9,971 nucleotides of DNA from J038 sp036734085 (GCA_036734085.1 DAIMZF010000126.1:1-9971); one strand, 5' to 3'. Shown: positions 1 to 6,605, counted from the first letter of the stretch. Numbers and translations: made by a program. Notes: generated by a model from the letters alone, not told the origin.

Positions 1-15
1 CTTTTAAATTTGATG

Positions 16-21
16 TATAGT
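16..21 (+). promoter_or_regulatory. Possible -10 element upstream of the tail-tube-like gene
   Basis: TATAGT matches the bacterial -10 consensus at five of six positions. It would place a transcription start near position 28, giving a leader of about 40 nt that carries the AAAGGAG ribosome site before the ATG at 67. The matching -35 region would lie beyond the left edge, so it cannot be checked. A similar TTGAT-TATAGT arrangement precedes the next gene. Weak evidence. Confidence 0.25.
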
Positions 22-50
22 TAAGGGGTGAATTGCCAGATGCCAATGCA

Positions 51-57
51 AAAGGAG
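51..57 (+). promoter_or_regulatory. Shine-Dalgarno that sets the start of the tail-tube-like gene
   Basis: AAAGGAG lies 9 nt before the ATG at 67. The other in-frame starts (GTG 28, ATG 40, ATG 46) have no comparable ribosome site, and the N-terminal extension they would add resembles nothing in the family. The site therefore favours initiation at 67. Confidence 0.6.
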
Positions 58-66
58 CAGAATGAC

Positions 67-486
67 ATGATACAAGTCGATAGCCTTATTGGGAGTGAGT
101 TCCAGGTAGAGATTAACGGCGAAGTGATTAGCGGCATGTTCCGCGTGGATTCGTTCGTGCCGTTTAAATTGGATGCGGCCACCGGCGACCCATTACACGA
201 GCCTTTCCGCCTGGTGAAGATGGTACAGCGCGACGGCAACAATACGATGAATACCTGGTTGCGGGAAACCGCCACCGCGCCTGCCAGCAAACCGCGTCGC
301 GATGTTGTCATCAAAGCAGTGGATGACGGCATAGAGACACGGGTGTGGACGGCAAAGAACGCATGGATTAGCGAAGTGCGTTATCATGTGTTTGATACCG
401 CTTCCGCCGCGATGGTGGAGGAAATTATCACCGTGCATTACGAGAGCATCAGCGAAAGCTGGCCCGCGACGCCCGGTGTCGAATAA
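67..486 (+). CDS. Small tail-tube-like protein (phage T4 gp19 / contractile injection family)
   Basis: A 139-residue protein that resembles the gp19-like tube proteins which stack as hexameric rings inside contractile phage tails and extracellular contractile injection systems. Seen in the sequence: an N-terminal F-x-V-E-I-N-G strand (residues 12-18) followed by a G-x-F strand; a charged central strand leading to an N-x-x-M-N-T-W helix (about 58-64); an R-R-D-V strand at 77-80; W94 and N98-A99-W100, matching the family's W...NAW pattern; and a C-terminal V-E-E-I-I-T-V-H-Y-E strand (117-126), where the family usually has V-x-I-E-x-I-x-L-x-H-E. Its length is near that of short family members. 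There is no signal peptide or membrane segment. No sheath, baseplate or ATPase gene lies to the right, so any injection-system locus would have to be to the left, out of view. The assignment rests on pattern resemblance and is moderate; an unrelated small beta protein is possible. Confidence 0.5.
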   Translation: MIQVDSLIGSEFQVEINGEVISGMFRVDSFVPFKLDAATGDPLHEPFRLVKMVQRDGNNTMNTWLRETATAPASKPRRDVVIKAVDDGIETRVWTAKNAWISEVRYHVFDTASAAMVEEIITVHYESISESWPATPGVE

Positions 487-491
487 TTTTT
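467..491 (+). terminator. Weak candidate intrinsic terminator at the end of the tail-tube-like gene
   Basis: CGACG (467-471) can pair with TGTCG (477-481), including one G-U pair, around a 5-nt loop. A run of five T follows at 487-491. The T-run is separated from the stem by AATAA and the stem overlaps the last codons, so this is a poor terminator. It would nevertheless fit with the methyltransferase having its own promoter. Confidence 0.2.
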
Positions 492-516
492 CTAGTTGCG
501 TAACACTGTTCATTGA

Positions 517-522
517 TATAGT
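517..522 (+). promoter_or_regulatory. Possible -10 element for the methyltransferase gene
   Basis: TATAGT lies 37 nt before the ATG at 560, with a TTGCGT (496-501) upstream as a possible -35 box. The 15-bp spacer is shorter than the preferred 16-18. The predicted leader is about 30 nt. No strong ribosome site is visible in it, only GACGAG (546-551), so expression may be weak. Confidence 0.3.
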
Positions 523-559
523 CTAAAGACATCAACTACACATCCGACGAGAAAAGCCG

Positions 560-1432
560 ATGCCAGCATCTAATGATCGTGATTCCATACGCCAGCAGTA
601 TGAAACGGATAGCGCCTTGCTCACCCGGCAAGCCATCCACGATAAATATACCGTGCCCAAAGTCAATTATTTTGATTGGGTGCTGAGTACGCTTCAATGG
701 CGTGGGGATGAAACGGTGCTGGATGTCGGCTCGGCTTCCGGCGTCTATTACGATGCCTTTAAAGCCCGGTGTCCGCAGGCGCATTATCTCGGTGTGGATT
801 TATCACACGGGATGTTGAGCAAGCACCCGGCAGAACACATCGCGCAATCCGACGCGGTGAACCTGCCCTTCGCCGATGATAGCATTGATGTCATCATGGC
901 AAACCACATGCTCTATCATCTGGCAGATATAGACTCCGCGCTGAAGGAATTCCGGCGGGTGTTAAAGCCGGGCGGTGTGTTGCTGGCCGCGACCAACAGC
1001 GTACAGAGTATGCCGGAGCTTCAAGTCCTCATGCGCCGGGCGATTCTTCTGCTGGCGCGGGCGGGGTCGCCTAACTTACAGCCGCCTGTGCCGTCCAGCA
1101 ATCACTTTGCGCTGGAAAACGGCACGCGCCAACTGTCGCGCTACTTCTACGCGGTTGTGCGTAATGACCTGCCCAGTAAATTGGTCTTCCAACAAACCCA
1201 ACCCATCCTCGATTACATCGAAAGCACGCGCTCCCTGCGTGAACCGCAATTACCGGAGGGCGTGCGATGGGAAGATGTGATGATGATTATGTCCCAGCAG
1301 ATTGACCACCTTATCAGCCATCTAGGGGAACTGGTGATTAATAAGCTCACGGGCACACTCATCGCTACGGATGACGGTGATTTTATCCACCACTTCCATC
1401 AGATGAAAATGCAACTGGGGCAACCAGAATAA
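560..1432 (+). CDS. Class I SAM-dependent methyltransferase (Methyltransf_11 / UbiE-like)
   Basis: A soluble 290-residue protein with the Rossmann-type SAM-binding fold. Motif I is V-L-D-V-G-S-A-S-G (residues 53-61). The acidic residue that binds the ribose hydroxyls is D80 in G-V-D-L-S. The adenine-region segment is D98-A-V-N-L-P-F, followed by D-x-I-D-V-I-M-A-N-H-M-L-Y-H (107-120), and the post-motif helix and strand are F-R-R-V-L-K-P-G-G-V (131-140). This order is typical of small-molecule and lipid methyltransferases of the UbiE/Methyltransf_11 group. The N-terminal 50 residues and the C-terminal 140 residues, which usually define the acceptor, show no motif I recognise, so the substrate is unknown. 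The start at 560 has a weak ribosome site, but no better in-frame start is apparent. The gap of 73 bp to the upstream gene and 142 bp to the downstream gene suggests it is transcribed alone. Confidence 0.9.
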   Translation: MPASNDRDSIRQQYETDSALLTRQAIHDKYTVPKVNYFDWVLSTLQWRGDETVLDVGSASGVYYDAFKARCPQAHYLGVDLSHGMLSKHPAEHIAQSDAVNLPFADDSIDVIMANHMLYHLADIDSALKEFRRVLKPGGVLLAATNSVQSMPELQVLMRRAILLLARAGSPNLQPPVPSSNHFALENGTRQLSRYFYAVVRNDLPSKLVFQQTQPILDYIESTRSLREPQLPEGVRWEDVMMIMSQQIDHLISHLGELVINKLTGTLIATDDGDFIHHFHQMKMQLGQPE

Positions 1433-1467
1433 AAAGCCAAGCATCAACTGTGCAGAATCTCATCCCC

Positions 1468-1476
1468 TGCTATACT
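1468..1476 (+). promoter_or_regulatory. Extended -10 promoter of the SH3 protein operon
   Basis: TGCTATACT combines the TGn extension with a five-of-six -10 hexamer (1471-1476). The region 17 bp upstream (CTGTGC) is a poor -35, as often seen at extended -10 promoters. Transcription would begin near 1482-1484, leaving a leader of about 90 nt that contains the inverted repeats described separately. Confidence 0.45.
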
Positions 1477-1480
1477 TAAG

Positions 1481-1539
1481 GTCATTAGATGGCAGTTCTT
1501 AGTTCTCATCGGTTGGCTGTTTAGCCAGGAACTAATGAC
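1481..1539 (+). promoter_or_regulatory. Leader with two competing inverted repeats
   Basis: GTCATTAG (1481-1488) is the exact reverse complement of CTAATGAC (1532-1539). TTAGTTC (1499-1505) is the exact reverse complement of GAACTAA (1529-1535). The right arms overlap, so the two stems cannot form together. Both enclose a small hairpin, TGGCT (1514-1518) with AGCCA (1523-1527), around a GTTT loop. The element sits between the predicted transcription start and the ribosome site at 1558-1566. It could be an RNA switch, a 5' stabilising stem or a DNA operator. No known riboswitch class is recognised. Confidence 0.4.
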
Positions 1540-1574
1540 TTCTTCCCACGATATGGAAAGGGAGGGACGAGTTT

Positions 1575-3347
1575 ATGCGGCGATTCGGTTTGATTTTGCT
1601 TTTATTGGTCATCGGCGTTGGCTTCGGGGTGGTGAATGTATCCGCGCAGGGTGTGCGGGCGATTGTCACCAGCGATGTTGCGAATATCCGTGTAATTCCT
1701 AATTTTGGCGGCACACCTCTGGGGCAAGTCCAGGGCGGGTACAACTACTTCCCCGATGCGCGGGATGCCACCAGCCAATGGTATCGCTTCGACTTCAACG
1801 GGAGTGAAGGCTGGATACATAACAGCACCTCTACCATTTTAGAGGGCGACATCGCCTCATTACCTGTTGCAGACCCACGAAGCATCCCCTATGGCGGCTT
1901 TGAAGCGCCGCGCTCCGGCCTGACAGACAACACCAGTGGGCCAGTCGCCACTGTGCGCGATTGGTTGCGTGTACGCGCCGGCCCCAGTACGGGCTATGCT
2001 ATCATCGCCAACGCACCCATTAACACCCCAGTGAATATGCTGGGGCGCACTGCCGCCAGCAACTGGATACAGATTAACTTCAGTGATACGCTAGGTTGGG
2101 TAGCTACAGAATGGCTTATCTTCCCGCCCGGCTTCGAGATCGCCAGCCTGCCCATTGACGGCATCATCGCGCAAGCCCCGCCACCCGGTGACGGCGGCCA
2201 GGACTTCATCAATATTTTGCTGTTCATGCGTGACCGCATCGACTTTGCACGGCCTTCGCTGGAGGCCATCCGCACTTCATGGACTGATTCCGCATTAACC
2301 GGGCGCGCCAGTTGTGCGCCCTACCCCCCACGTCCTAGCGATATTCAAATCCCGAATCGGCTGTTAGCCCTTTATTTTGAACGCCTGGAGCCGTTGCGCG
2401 TGCGCTTTAACGACGCCATGTTTAACATCCGCCGGGCGATTGATTTATTCATCGACGTGTGCAACCAGCCCGGCACGATTAACCCGGTCGGTCAAGCGAC
2501 TGTGCAGGGTGCGCTGGAAGCAGTCAGCCTGGCGGAGCGCCAACTGAATGACCTGCGCCGCCAGCTTGATGAACTCATCCCGGAACCCACCCAGCCTGGC
2601 CCGGATGATTGCCTGTTCGCGTTTGCAAGCACGGTAGACATCCTGAAGGTCATCCCGGCGGGTGAACTGGTGATTGATACCATTACCTCACGCCGGTTTG
2701 CACGCGGCTATTGCTTCGACGCCCAGGCAGAAGACCGCCTCGCGTTTGAGGTCTTGCAACGTCCCGGCAGTAACGGCCTGCTCCTGCTCACTGTCAGCCC
2801 GCTAGACAACCCGACAGACTTCATCGGAGTGGGGCGCATGGGCACACCGGAGTCGCTCCTGCGCGTTAGCACGGTGATTATCCCGCGTACCGGGCGTTAT
2901 CTCATCACGGTCAGCAACGTGGGCGAGCCGTTCGGGGGTGGCTTCTTGCAGAGCGAATTCGGCCTGTACTTTAACCTGCCGGAAGCGCCAAGCCTCCAGC
3001 TAGACCCGGTAACAGGCGAGATTATCCCGCCGTTGTTTGTACCCGTGCCGGATGGCCCGGTTATCGTCATCCCGCCAGCATTCGGGCTGGGCACAGGCCA
3101 AACATCACCCTTACCGGAATCGGTGGTCATTCCGCCCTTTGCCTTGCCCACCGCAGACCCGTCAATCTCGGTCTGCCCCAGCCTGACAGCGACCTGTAAC
3201 GCGCTGGCAACCTGCGGGCAAGCGGCGGCGTGCTATGGCTTAGGTAACTTCGGGCTGGACTTTAACAACGATGGCATCCCGTGTGGCGCGGGCGACGAAG
3301 CCGAGCCGGGTGTGCCGATTGTCAATGTTTTATGCGCTGGGCCGTGA
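1575..3347 (+). CDS. Secreted multidomain protein: SH3 pair, helical region, beta domain, Excalibur-like C-terminus
   Basis: A 590-residue exported protein of unknown function. Residues 1-24 form a Sec signal peptide (M-R-R-F, then a long hydrophobic core, with a V-S-A/Q cleavage site). Two SH3-like repeats follow: about 27-90, ending with W-I-H-N, and about 122-185, with the typical L-R-V-R-A-G-P-S-T-G (131-140) and G-W-V-A-T-E-W (174-180). Residues 210-335 are largely helical, with charged heptad-like stretches (R-L-E-P-L-R-V-R-F near 270; A-E-R-Q-L-N-D-L near 320). Residues 346-467 resemble a PPC-like or jelly-roll beta domain. A Pro-rich linker (470-530) leads to a Cys-rich tail with C534, C541, C547, C553 and D562-x-N-N-D-G-I-P-C570, matching the Excalibur calcium-binding pattern D-x-D-x-D-G-x-x-C. 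The mature protein has ten cysteines, compatible with disulfides outside the cell. SH3 and Excalibur modules usually bind cell-wall material or calcium, so a wall-associated role is inferred; no catalytic domain is seen. The start is supported by AGGGAGG 8 nt upstream. Confidence 0.85.
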   Translation: MRRFGLILLLLVIGVGFGVVNVSAQGVRAIVTSDVANIRVIPNFGGTPLGQVQGGYNYFPDARDATSQWYRFDFNGSEGWIHNSTSTILEGDIASLPVADPRSIPYGGFEAPRSGLTDNTSGPVATVRDWLRVRAGPSTGYAIIANAPINTPVNMLGRTAASNWIQINFSDTLGWVATEWLIFPPGFEIASLPIDGIIAQAPPPGDGGQDFINILLFMRDRIDFARPSLEAIRTSWTDSALTGRASCAPYPPRPSDIQIPNRLLALYFERLEPLRVRFNDAMFNIRRAIDLFIDVCNQPGTINPVGQATVQGALEAVSLAERQLNDLRRQLDELIPEPTQPGPDDCLFAFASTVDILKVIPAGELVIDTITSRRFARGYCFDAQAEDRLAFEVLQRPGSNGLLLLTVSPLDNPTDFIGVGRMGTPESLLRVSTVIIPRTGRYLITVSNVGEPFGGGFLQSEFGLYFNLPEAPSLQLDPVTGEIIPPLFVPVPDGPVIVIPPAFGLGTGQTSPLPESVVIPPFALPTADPSISVCPSLTATCNALATCGQAAACYGLGNFGLDFNNDGIPCGAGDEAEPGVPIVNVLCAGP

Positions 3348-3370
3348 CCTTAGCTATCCGCTAAAGGGGG
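3348..3370 (+). promoter_or_regulatory. Hairpin overlapping the dehalogenase Shine-Dalgarno
   Basis: TTAGC (3350-3354) pairs with GCTAA (3360-3364) around a 5-nt loop. CC (3348-3349) can add two pairs with GG (3366-3367) across one bulged A. The strong ribosome site AAGGGGG (3364-3370) lies 6 nt before the ATG at 3377 and is partly drawn into the stem. This could make translation of the dehalogenase gene depend on ribosomes finishing the upstream gene, whose stop is directly adjacent. Confidence 0.35.
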
Positions 3371-3376
3371 TAAAAG

Positions 3377-4273
3377 ATGGGCATTATCCGCACACCGGAT
3401 GAACGGTTTGCTAATTTACCGGACTTTGACTATCCGCCCAACTACATCATGATAGGCGACTATCGGATGCATTATGTGGATGCAGGCGCAGGGGAAAAAA
3501 CCATCCTGTGCCTGCACGGTGAGCCAACGTGGAGTTACCTCTACCGTAAGATGATTCCGGCGTTTGTCGCGGCGGGGTATCGGGTTATTGCACCGGATTT
3601 TATCGGCTTTGGCCGTTCCGATAAGCTGACCAACCCTGACGACTACACCATTGAATTGCTATACGATACGCTTGTGGCCTTCATCGAAGCCTTACAACTG
3701 ACCGACATCACGCTGGTCTGTCAGGATTACGGCGGTATCGTTGGTTTGCCCGTCGCTATGGATTTAGCCCTGCGTTTTTCGCGCCTGGTCATCATGAATA
3801 CCGCCCTCCCTACCGGAGATATTCCGCTTGGGGAGGGCTTTAACCAATGGCAGAACTTCGTGGAGCGCGTCGGCACAGAATTAGTTGTCAGCCAATTATT
3901 TGAAATAAGCACCGTTAAAAAAGAAGTGCTGACCAATGAGATTCTCGCCGCCTACGATGCCCCCTTCCCGGATGCCAGTTACAAGCATGGCATCGCGGCC
4001 TATCCGCTACGAATTCCGAGCAATGTGGATGACCCATTCGCGGAAAAACTGCGCGACACACGCGACAAACTCAGCATATGGGACAAGCCCGCATTGGTCA
4101 TGTTTTCCGATAGTGACCCGGTAACAGGCCGGGCGGCGGGGTTCTTCCGTAAGCTGATTCCTACTGCGGCACATCAACCGGAGATTGTGATTAAAGGCGC
4201 TGGACACTTTTTACAGGAAGAAAGCGGGGAAGAAATCGCCGCGCACATCATCGACTTTATAGGGCGCACATGA
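3377..4273 (+). CDS. Haloalkane dehalogenase-like alpha/beta hydrolase (DhlA subfamily, HLD-I) with Tyr at the halide-binding Trp
   Basis: A 298-residue cytoplasmic alpha/beta hydrolase close to DhlA, which hydrolyses haloalkanes to alcohol plus halide through an Asp ester. The N-terminus I-R-T-P-D-E-R-F and the oxyanion segment H47-G-E-P-T-W-S-Y-L-Y are nearly those of DhlA. The nucleophile is D117 in V-C-Q-D-Y-G-G, the catalytic acid aligns at D247 (S-D-S-D-P-V-T-G), and the base is H277 (G-A-G-H-F-L-Q-E). The cap domain keeps G-F-N-Q-W158, matching the second halide-binding Trp of DhlA (W175), and A-P-F-P-D-A-S-Y (195-202). The residue after the nucleophile, a halide-stabilising Trp (W125) in known dehalogenases, is Tyr118 here. 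That may weaken halide binding or shift the substrate, so true dehalogenation is not assured; another ester- or epoxide-type hydrolysis is possible. The gene follows the SH3 gene by 29 bp and overlaps the next by 4 bp. Confidence 0.85.
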   Translation: MGIIRTPDERFANLPDFDYPPNYIMIGDYRMHYVDAGAGEKTILCLHGEPTWSYLYRKMIPAFVAAGYRVIAPDFIGFGRSDKLTNPDDYTIELLYDTLVAFIEALQLTDITLVCQDYGGIVGLPVAMDLALRFSRLVIMNTALPTGDIPLGEGFNQWQNFVERVGTELVVSQLFEISTVKKEVLTNEILAAYDAPFPDASYKHGIAAYPLRIPSNVDDPFAEKLRDTRDKLSIWDKPALVMFSDSDPVTGRAAGFFRKLIPTAAHQPEIVIKGAGHFLQEESGEEIAAHIIDFIGRT

Positions 4274-5241
4274 CAAACACAGTCACCTTTGCGGATGTAC
4301 AGGCCGCCGCAGAACGCATCAAGGGCGGCGTGCATCGCACCCCTGTTCACACATCGCGCACACTAGATGACCTTATCGGCGGTGAGGTTTTTTTAAAGTG
4401 CGAGAACTTCCAGCGTATGGGTGCGTTTAAGTTTCGCGGAGCCTATAACGCCATTAGCCAACTGACCGAAGCGGAACGCGCACGCGGCGTCATCACGTAT
4501 TCGTCCGGCAATCACGCGCAGGCTGTCGCGCTGGCCGGGCGCATCTTCGGCGTTAAAACCACTATCGTAATGCCCGTCAACGCACCGACGACCAAACGCG
4601 CCGCCACCGAAGGCTACGGCGCAACCGTGATTGAATACCACCCTCAAGAACAAGACCGCCGTGAACTTGCGGAGGCGCTGACGGCGGAACACGGCTATTT
4701 TATCCTGCCGCCTTATGACCACCCCTTTGTGATTGCCGGGCAGGGGACATCTGCGCTGGAATTGCTGGAAGACGTGCCGGATTTAGACGTTATTCTGGTG
4801 TGCTGTGGCGGCGGTGGCCTGCTGAGTGGATGCGCCATCGCTACAAAGGGAATCAGCCCACGCACACAGGTTATCGGCATAGAGCCGGAAGTCGCGGACG
4901 ACGCGACGCAATCCTTCCGCACGAAAACACTGGTCACGATCCCTAATCCGCCCACCATCGCGGACGGCACACGCACCCCGTCATTAGGCGAAAATTATAC
5001 GTTCCCGTTGATATTGCGCTATGTGGACGACATGCAAACAGTCACGGAAGATGCCATCAAAGAAGCCGTGCGTTTTGCGTTCTATCGGCTAAAAATGGTG
5101 ATAGAACCGTCCGGCGCGTTGGCGCTTTCCGCATTGTTAAGTGGCGCGGTAGACGGGCGCGGAAAGCGCGTCGGCGTGATTGTCAGTGGGGGTAACATCG
5201 ACGCGGACACGATGACCCTGATTCTGAGCGAGCGCGATTAA
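4270..5241 (+). CDS. Serine racemase / threonine (serine) dehydratase, PLP fold type II
   Basis: A 323-residue cytoplasmic PLP enzyme without an ACT domain, so of the catabolic or serine racemase type and not the allosteric biosynthetic IlvA type. The PLP lysine is K54 in G-A-F-K-F-R-G-A, the substrate/cofactor loop is S78-S-G-N-H82, and the phosphate-binding glycine loop is G180-G-G-G183. E-P-x-x-A-D-D (205-211) reproduces the divalent-metal ligands of human serine racemase (E210, A214, D216), and S79 matches its re-face base S84. P-T-I-A-D-G (228-233) and V-S-G-G-N (305-309) are also conserved. Expected reactions are deamination of L-threonine to 2-oxobutanoate or L-serine to pyruvate, and possibly serine racemisation; sequence alone does not separate these. 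It starts inside the dehalogenase stop (ATGA), implying coupled translation, with AGGG 5 nt upstream as a modest ribosome site. Confidence 0.93.
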   Translation: MTNTVTFADVQAAAERIKGGVHRTPVHTSRTLDDLIGGEVFLKCENFQRMGAFKFRGAYNAISQLTEAERARGVITYSSGNHAQAVALAGRIFGVKTTIVMPVNAPTTKRAATEGYGATVIEYHPQEQDRRELAEALTAEHGYFILPPYDHPFVIAGQGTSALELLEDVPDLDVILVCCGGGGLLSGCAIATKGISPRTQVIGIEPEVADDATQSFRTKTLVTIPNPPTIADGTRTPSLGENYTFPLILRYVDDMQTVTEDAIKEAVRFAFYRLKMVIEPSGALALSALLSGAVDGRGKRVGVIVSGGNIDADTMTLILSERD

Positions 5242-5266
5242 ATCACGGTAGTTTGTGGGCAGTGAA

Positions 5267-5281
5267 GCATGGAATTCATGC
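5267..5281. other. Small inverted repeat between convergent genes
   Basis: GCATG (5267-5271) and CATGC (5277-5281) flank a GAATT loop in the 56-bp gap where the PLP enzyme gene and the GH53 gene converge. The stem is short and no T-run follows on either strand. A bidirectional termination role is possible but unsupported. Nothing else is evident in this gap. Confidence 0.2.
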
Positions 5282-5297
5282 CGGATTTCACATTTCA

Positions 5298-6455
5298 TTA
5301 TCCATCACCGGAAGCAGGCTCTCCCGGATAGTCATACGCATGGCGTAGGTAATCTATCCCTTCGTGCAGTGCGTTATCGCGCTGGAAGTCAAAAAATGTC
5401 GCGTTTTCCCAGTGCGACCCCCGCCCCCACAGTGTAAAACAGCCCGTAGACACCCATGCAGGCTCCCAATAGATAACCCCTGTGCCGCCATTACTGATGA
5501 CCGTTTGTGTGAGGTCGGTCATAAATTGGCGCTGTCCGGCGGGCGTTGGCGCGTATCCGTCCGCAAGAAAATCACGGCCTAGAATATTGCCCGCGCTCTC
5601 ATCAGCGCCGCTTATCGTCCAGGGATAGGCTGTTTCCGCGATGACCACCGCTTTATCAAAGCGATCACCCAAATACTGGACGACATCGCCCATTGCTTGA
5701 AGCGTCTGGTCAGACCATCCCACATAATACGATAAGCCAATCATGTCAAAATCCGTGACGCCCGCCCGTTCTGCGGCCAGCAACCAGCCTTCTGCCTGCT
5801 CCGGTTGGGCGATGTGCAACATCACACGCGGCGCATGGGTCGCCACCGCGCCAACATCCCGCACCGCCGAAATCCCTTGATTGAGCAGAAAGGCGTTTCG
5901 TCGCCAGTTGATGGGATACCCGGTGCTATCTTCCGGGCGCAGAATTTCCGAATTAATCTCGTTACCCACCTGCACAATATCTGGTAGCAGGCCGAGCGCG
6001 TCGAGTCGCATTAAGGTCTGATAGGTGTATTCATAAACCGCCGTGCCTAGTTCCGCGACATCCGTAATATCCGCCCACGCCGCCGGGATAATCTGCCGGG
6101 AGGGGTCGGCCCAGGTGTCGGAATAATGAAAGTTCAGCAAGGTAGCCAGCCCCAAAGCATCCGCACGCCGCAAAGACCGGATGACATCATCCAGCGTGCT
6201 ATAGGCCGTCCAATCTGGATTATGCCACAGGCGCACCCGTATTAAATTCGCGCCGTAATCTGCAAAGATTGCATAAGGGTCACGCGCTTCACCTTCTACC
6301 CGATACACTGCACCGCAATCTTCCATTTCATTAACGTAAGACAGGTCAACGCCAAAGTAAAAATCAGGGCGTGGGGGTGGGTCGTCAGTCTGCCCCCATG
6401 CCGGAGCCATCATCAGCGCGGACAAAAGCAAAAAACTATAACGTAATTTCATCAT
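5298..6455 (-). CDS. Secreted endo-beta-1,4-galactanase, glycoside hydrolase family 53
   Basis: A 385-residue extracellular enzyme of GH53, which cleaves beta-1,4-galactan (type I arabinogalactan, a pectin side chain) with retention of configuration. Residues 1-21 form a signal peptide (M-M-K-L-R-Y, hydrophobic core, A-W-G/Q). The (beta/alpha)8 barrel begins F-G-V-D-L-S-Y-V with an E-x-x-x-C-G segment. It continues with I-R-V-R-L-W-H-N-P (72-80) and the family hallmark H-Y-S-D-T-W-A-D-P (110-118). The acid/base is E166 in V-Q-V-G-N-E, and the nucleophile is E274 in I-A-E-T-A-Y-P-W. A late strand has Y-W-E-P-A-W (329-334). The length is usual for a single-domain GH53, and no carbohydrate-binding module or anchor is present. 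I chose ATG 6455 because it begins the signal peptide; an in-frame GTG at 6467 would add only four residues. No Shine-Dalgarno is visible before either. No transporter or other pectinolytic gene is adjacent, so it acts as a stand-alone scavenging enzyme or partners with genes elsewhere. Confidence 0.93.
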   Translation of the reverse strand: MMKLRYSFLLLSALMMAPAWGQTDDPPPRPDFYFGVDLSYVNEMEDCGAVYRVEGEARDPYAIFADYGANLIRVRLWHNPDWTAYSTLDDVIRSLRRADALGLATLLNFHYSDTWADPSRQIIPAAWADITDVAELGTAVYEYTYQTLMRLDALGLLPDIVQVGNEINSEILRPEDSTGYPINWRRNAFLLNQGISAVRDVGAVATHAPRVMLHIAQPEQAEGWLLAAERAGVTDFDMIGLSYYVGWSDQTLQAMGDVVQYLGDRFDKAVVIAETAYPWTISGADESAGNILGRDFLADGYAPTPAGQRQFMTDLTQTVISNGGTGVIYWEPAWVSTGCFTLWGRGSHWENATFFDFQRDNALHEGIDYLRHAYDYPGEPASGDG

Positions 6456-6511
6456 TATAGGGCACACTTTAAGCTAACGACATCGTCACCGGATAAACGC
6501 GGCAGGTCATC

Positions 6512-6533
6512 GTACACCAAAATTGGATTGTAC
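6512..6533. promoter_or_regulatory. Imperfect dyad in the GH53/PBP divergent region
   Basis: GTACA (6512-6516) and TGTAC (6529-6533) are inverted, and inside them lie CCAA (6517-6520) and TTGG (6523-6526). The inner and outer arms are offset by two bases. The dyad lies 57 bp upstream of the GH53 start and overlaps a minus-strand TACAAT (6532-6527), which could be a -10 box. It is a candidate operator controlling the galactanase gene; this is inferred from position and symmetry only. Confidence 0.25.
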
Positions 6534-6605
6534 ACTCAGCATGAATTTACAACGAAGCGGATAAATAAATGGTTTGTACTGCTGGCTAATCCGACCACAT
6601 CGGCT

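Noticed and set aside
28..66. GTG at 28 (and ATG 40, 46) as start of the tail-tube-like gene
   Set aside because: No ribosome site precedes them, while AAAGGAG is well placed for ATG 67, and the added residues do not look like the family N-terminus.
3003..3017. 15-bp exact repeat GACCCGGTAACAGGC, also at 4115-4129
   Set aside because: Both copies encode Asp-Pro-Val-Thr-Gly in frame in unrelated proteins. Shared codon preference explains this better than a functional repeat.
4393..4722. Long open frame antisense to the PLP enzyme gene (and similar frames opposite the other genes)
   Set aside because: The opposite strand codes for proteins with complete catalytic motifs. These frames have no ribosome site, recognisable domain or independent promoter.
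5267..5281. Bidirectional terminator between the convergent genes
   Set aside because: The stem is only 5 bp and has no T-run on either strand. It is kept as a low-confidence inverted repeat.
5805..5987. Short plus-strand frames inside the GH53 gene
   Set aside because: They are explained by the GH53 coding frame on the minus strand, which has intact active-site motifs throughout.
6456..6467. GTG at 6467 as start of the GH53 gene
   Set aside because: It adds four residues before Met-Met-Lys without a ribosome site, and the signal peptide is complete from 6455.
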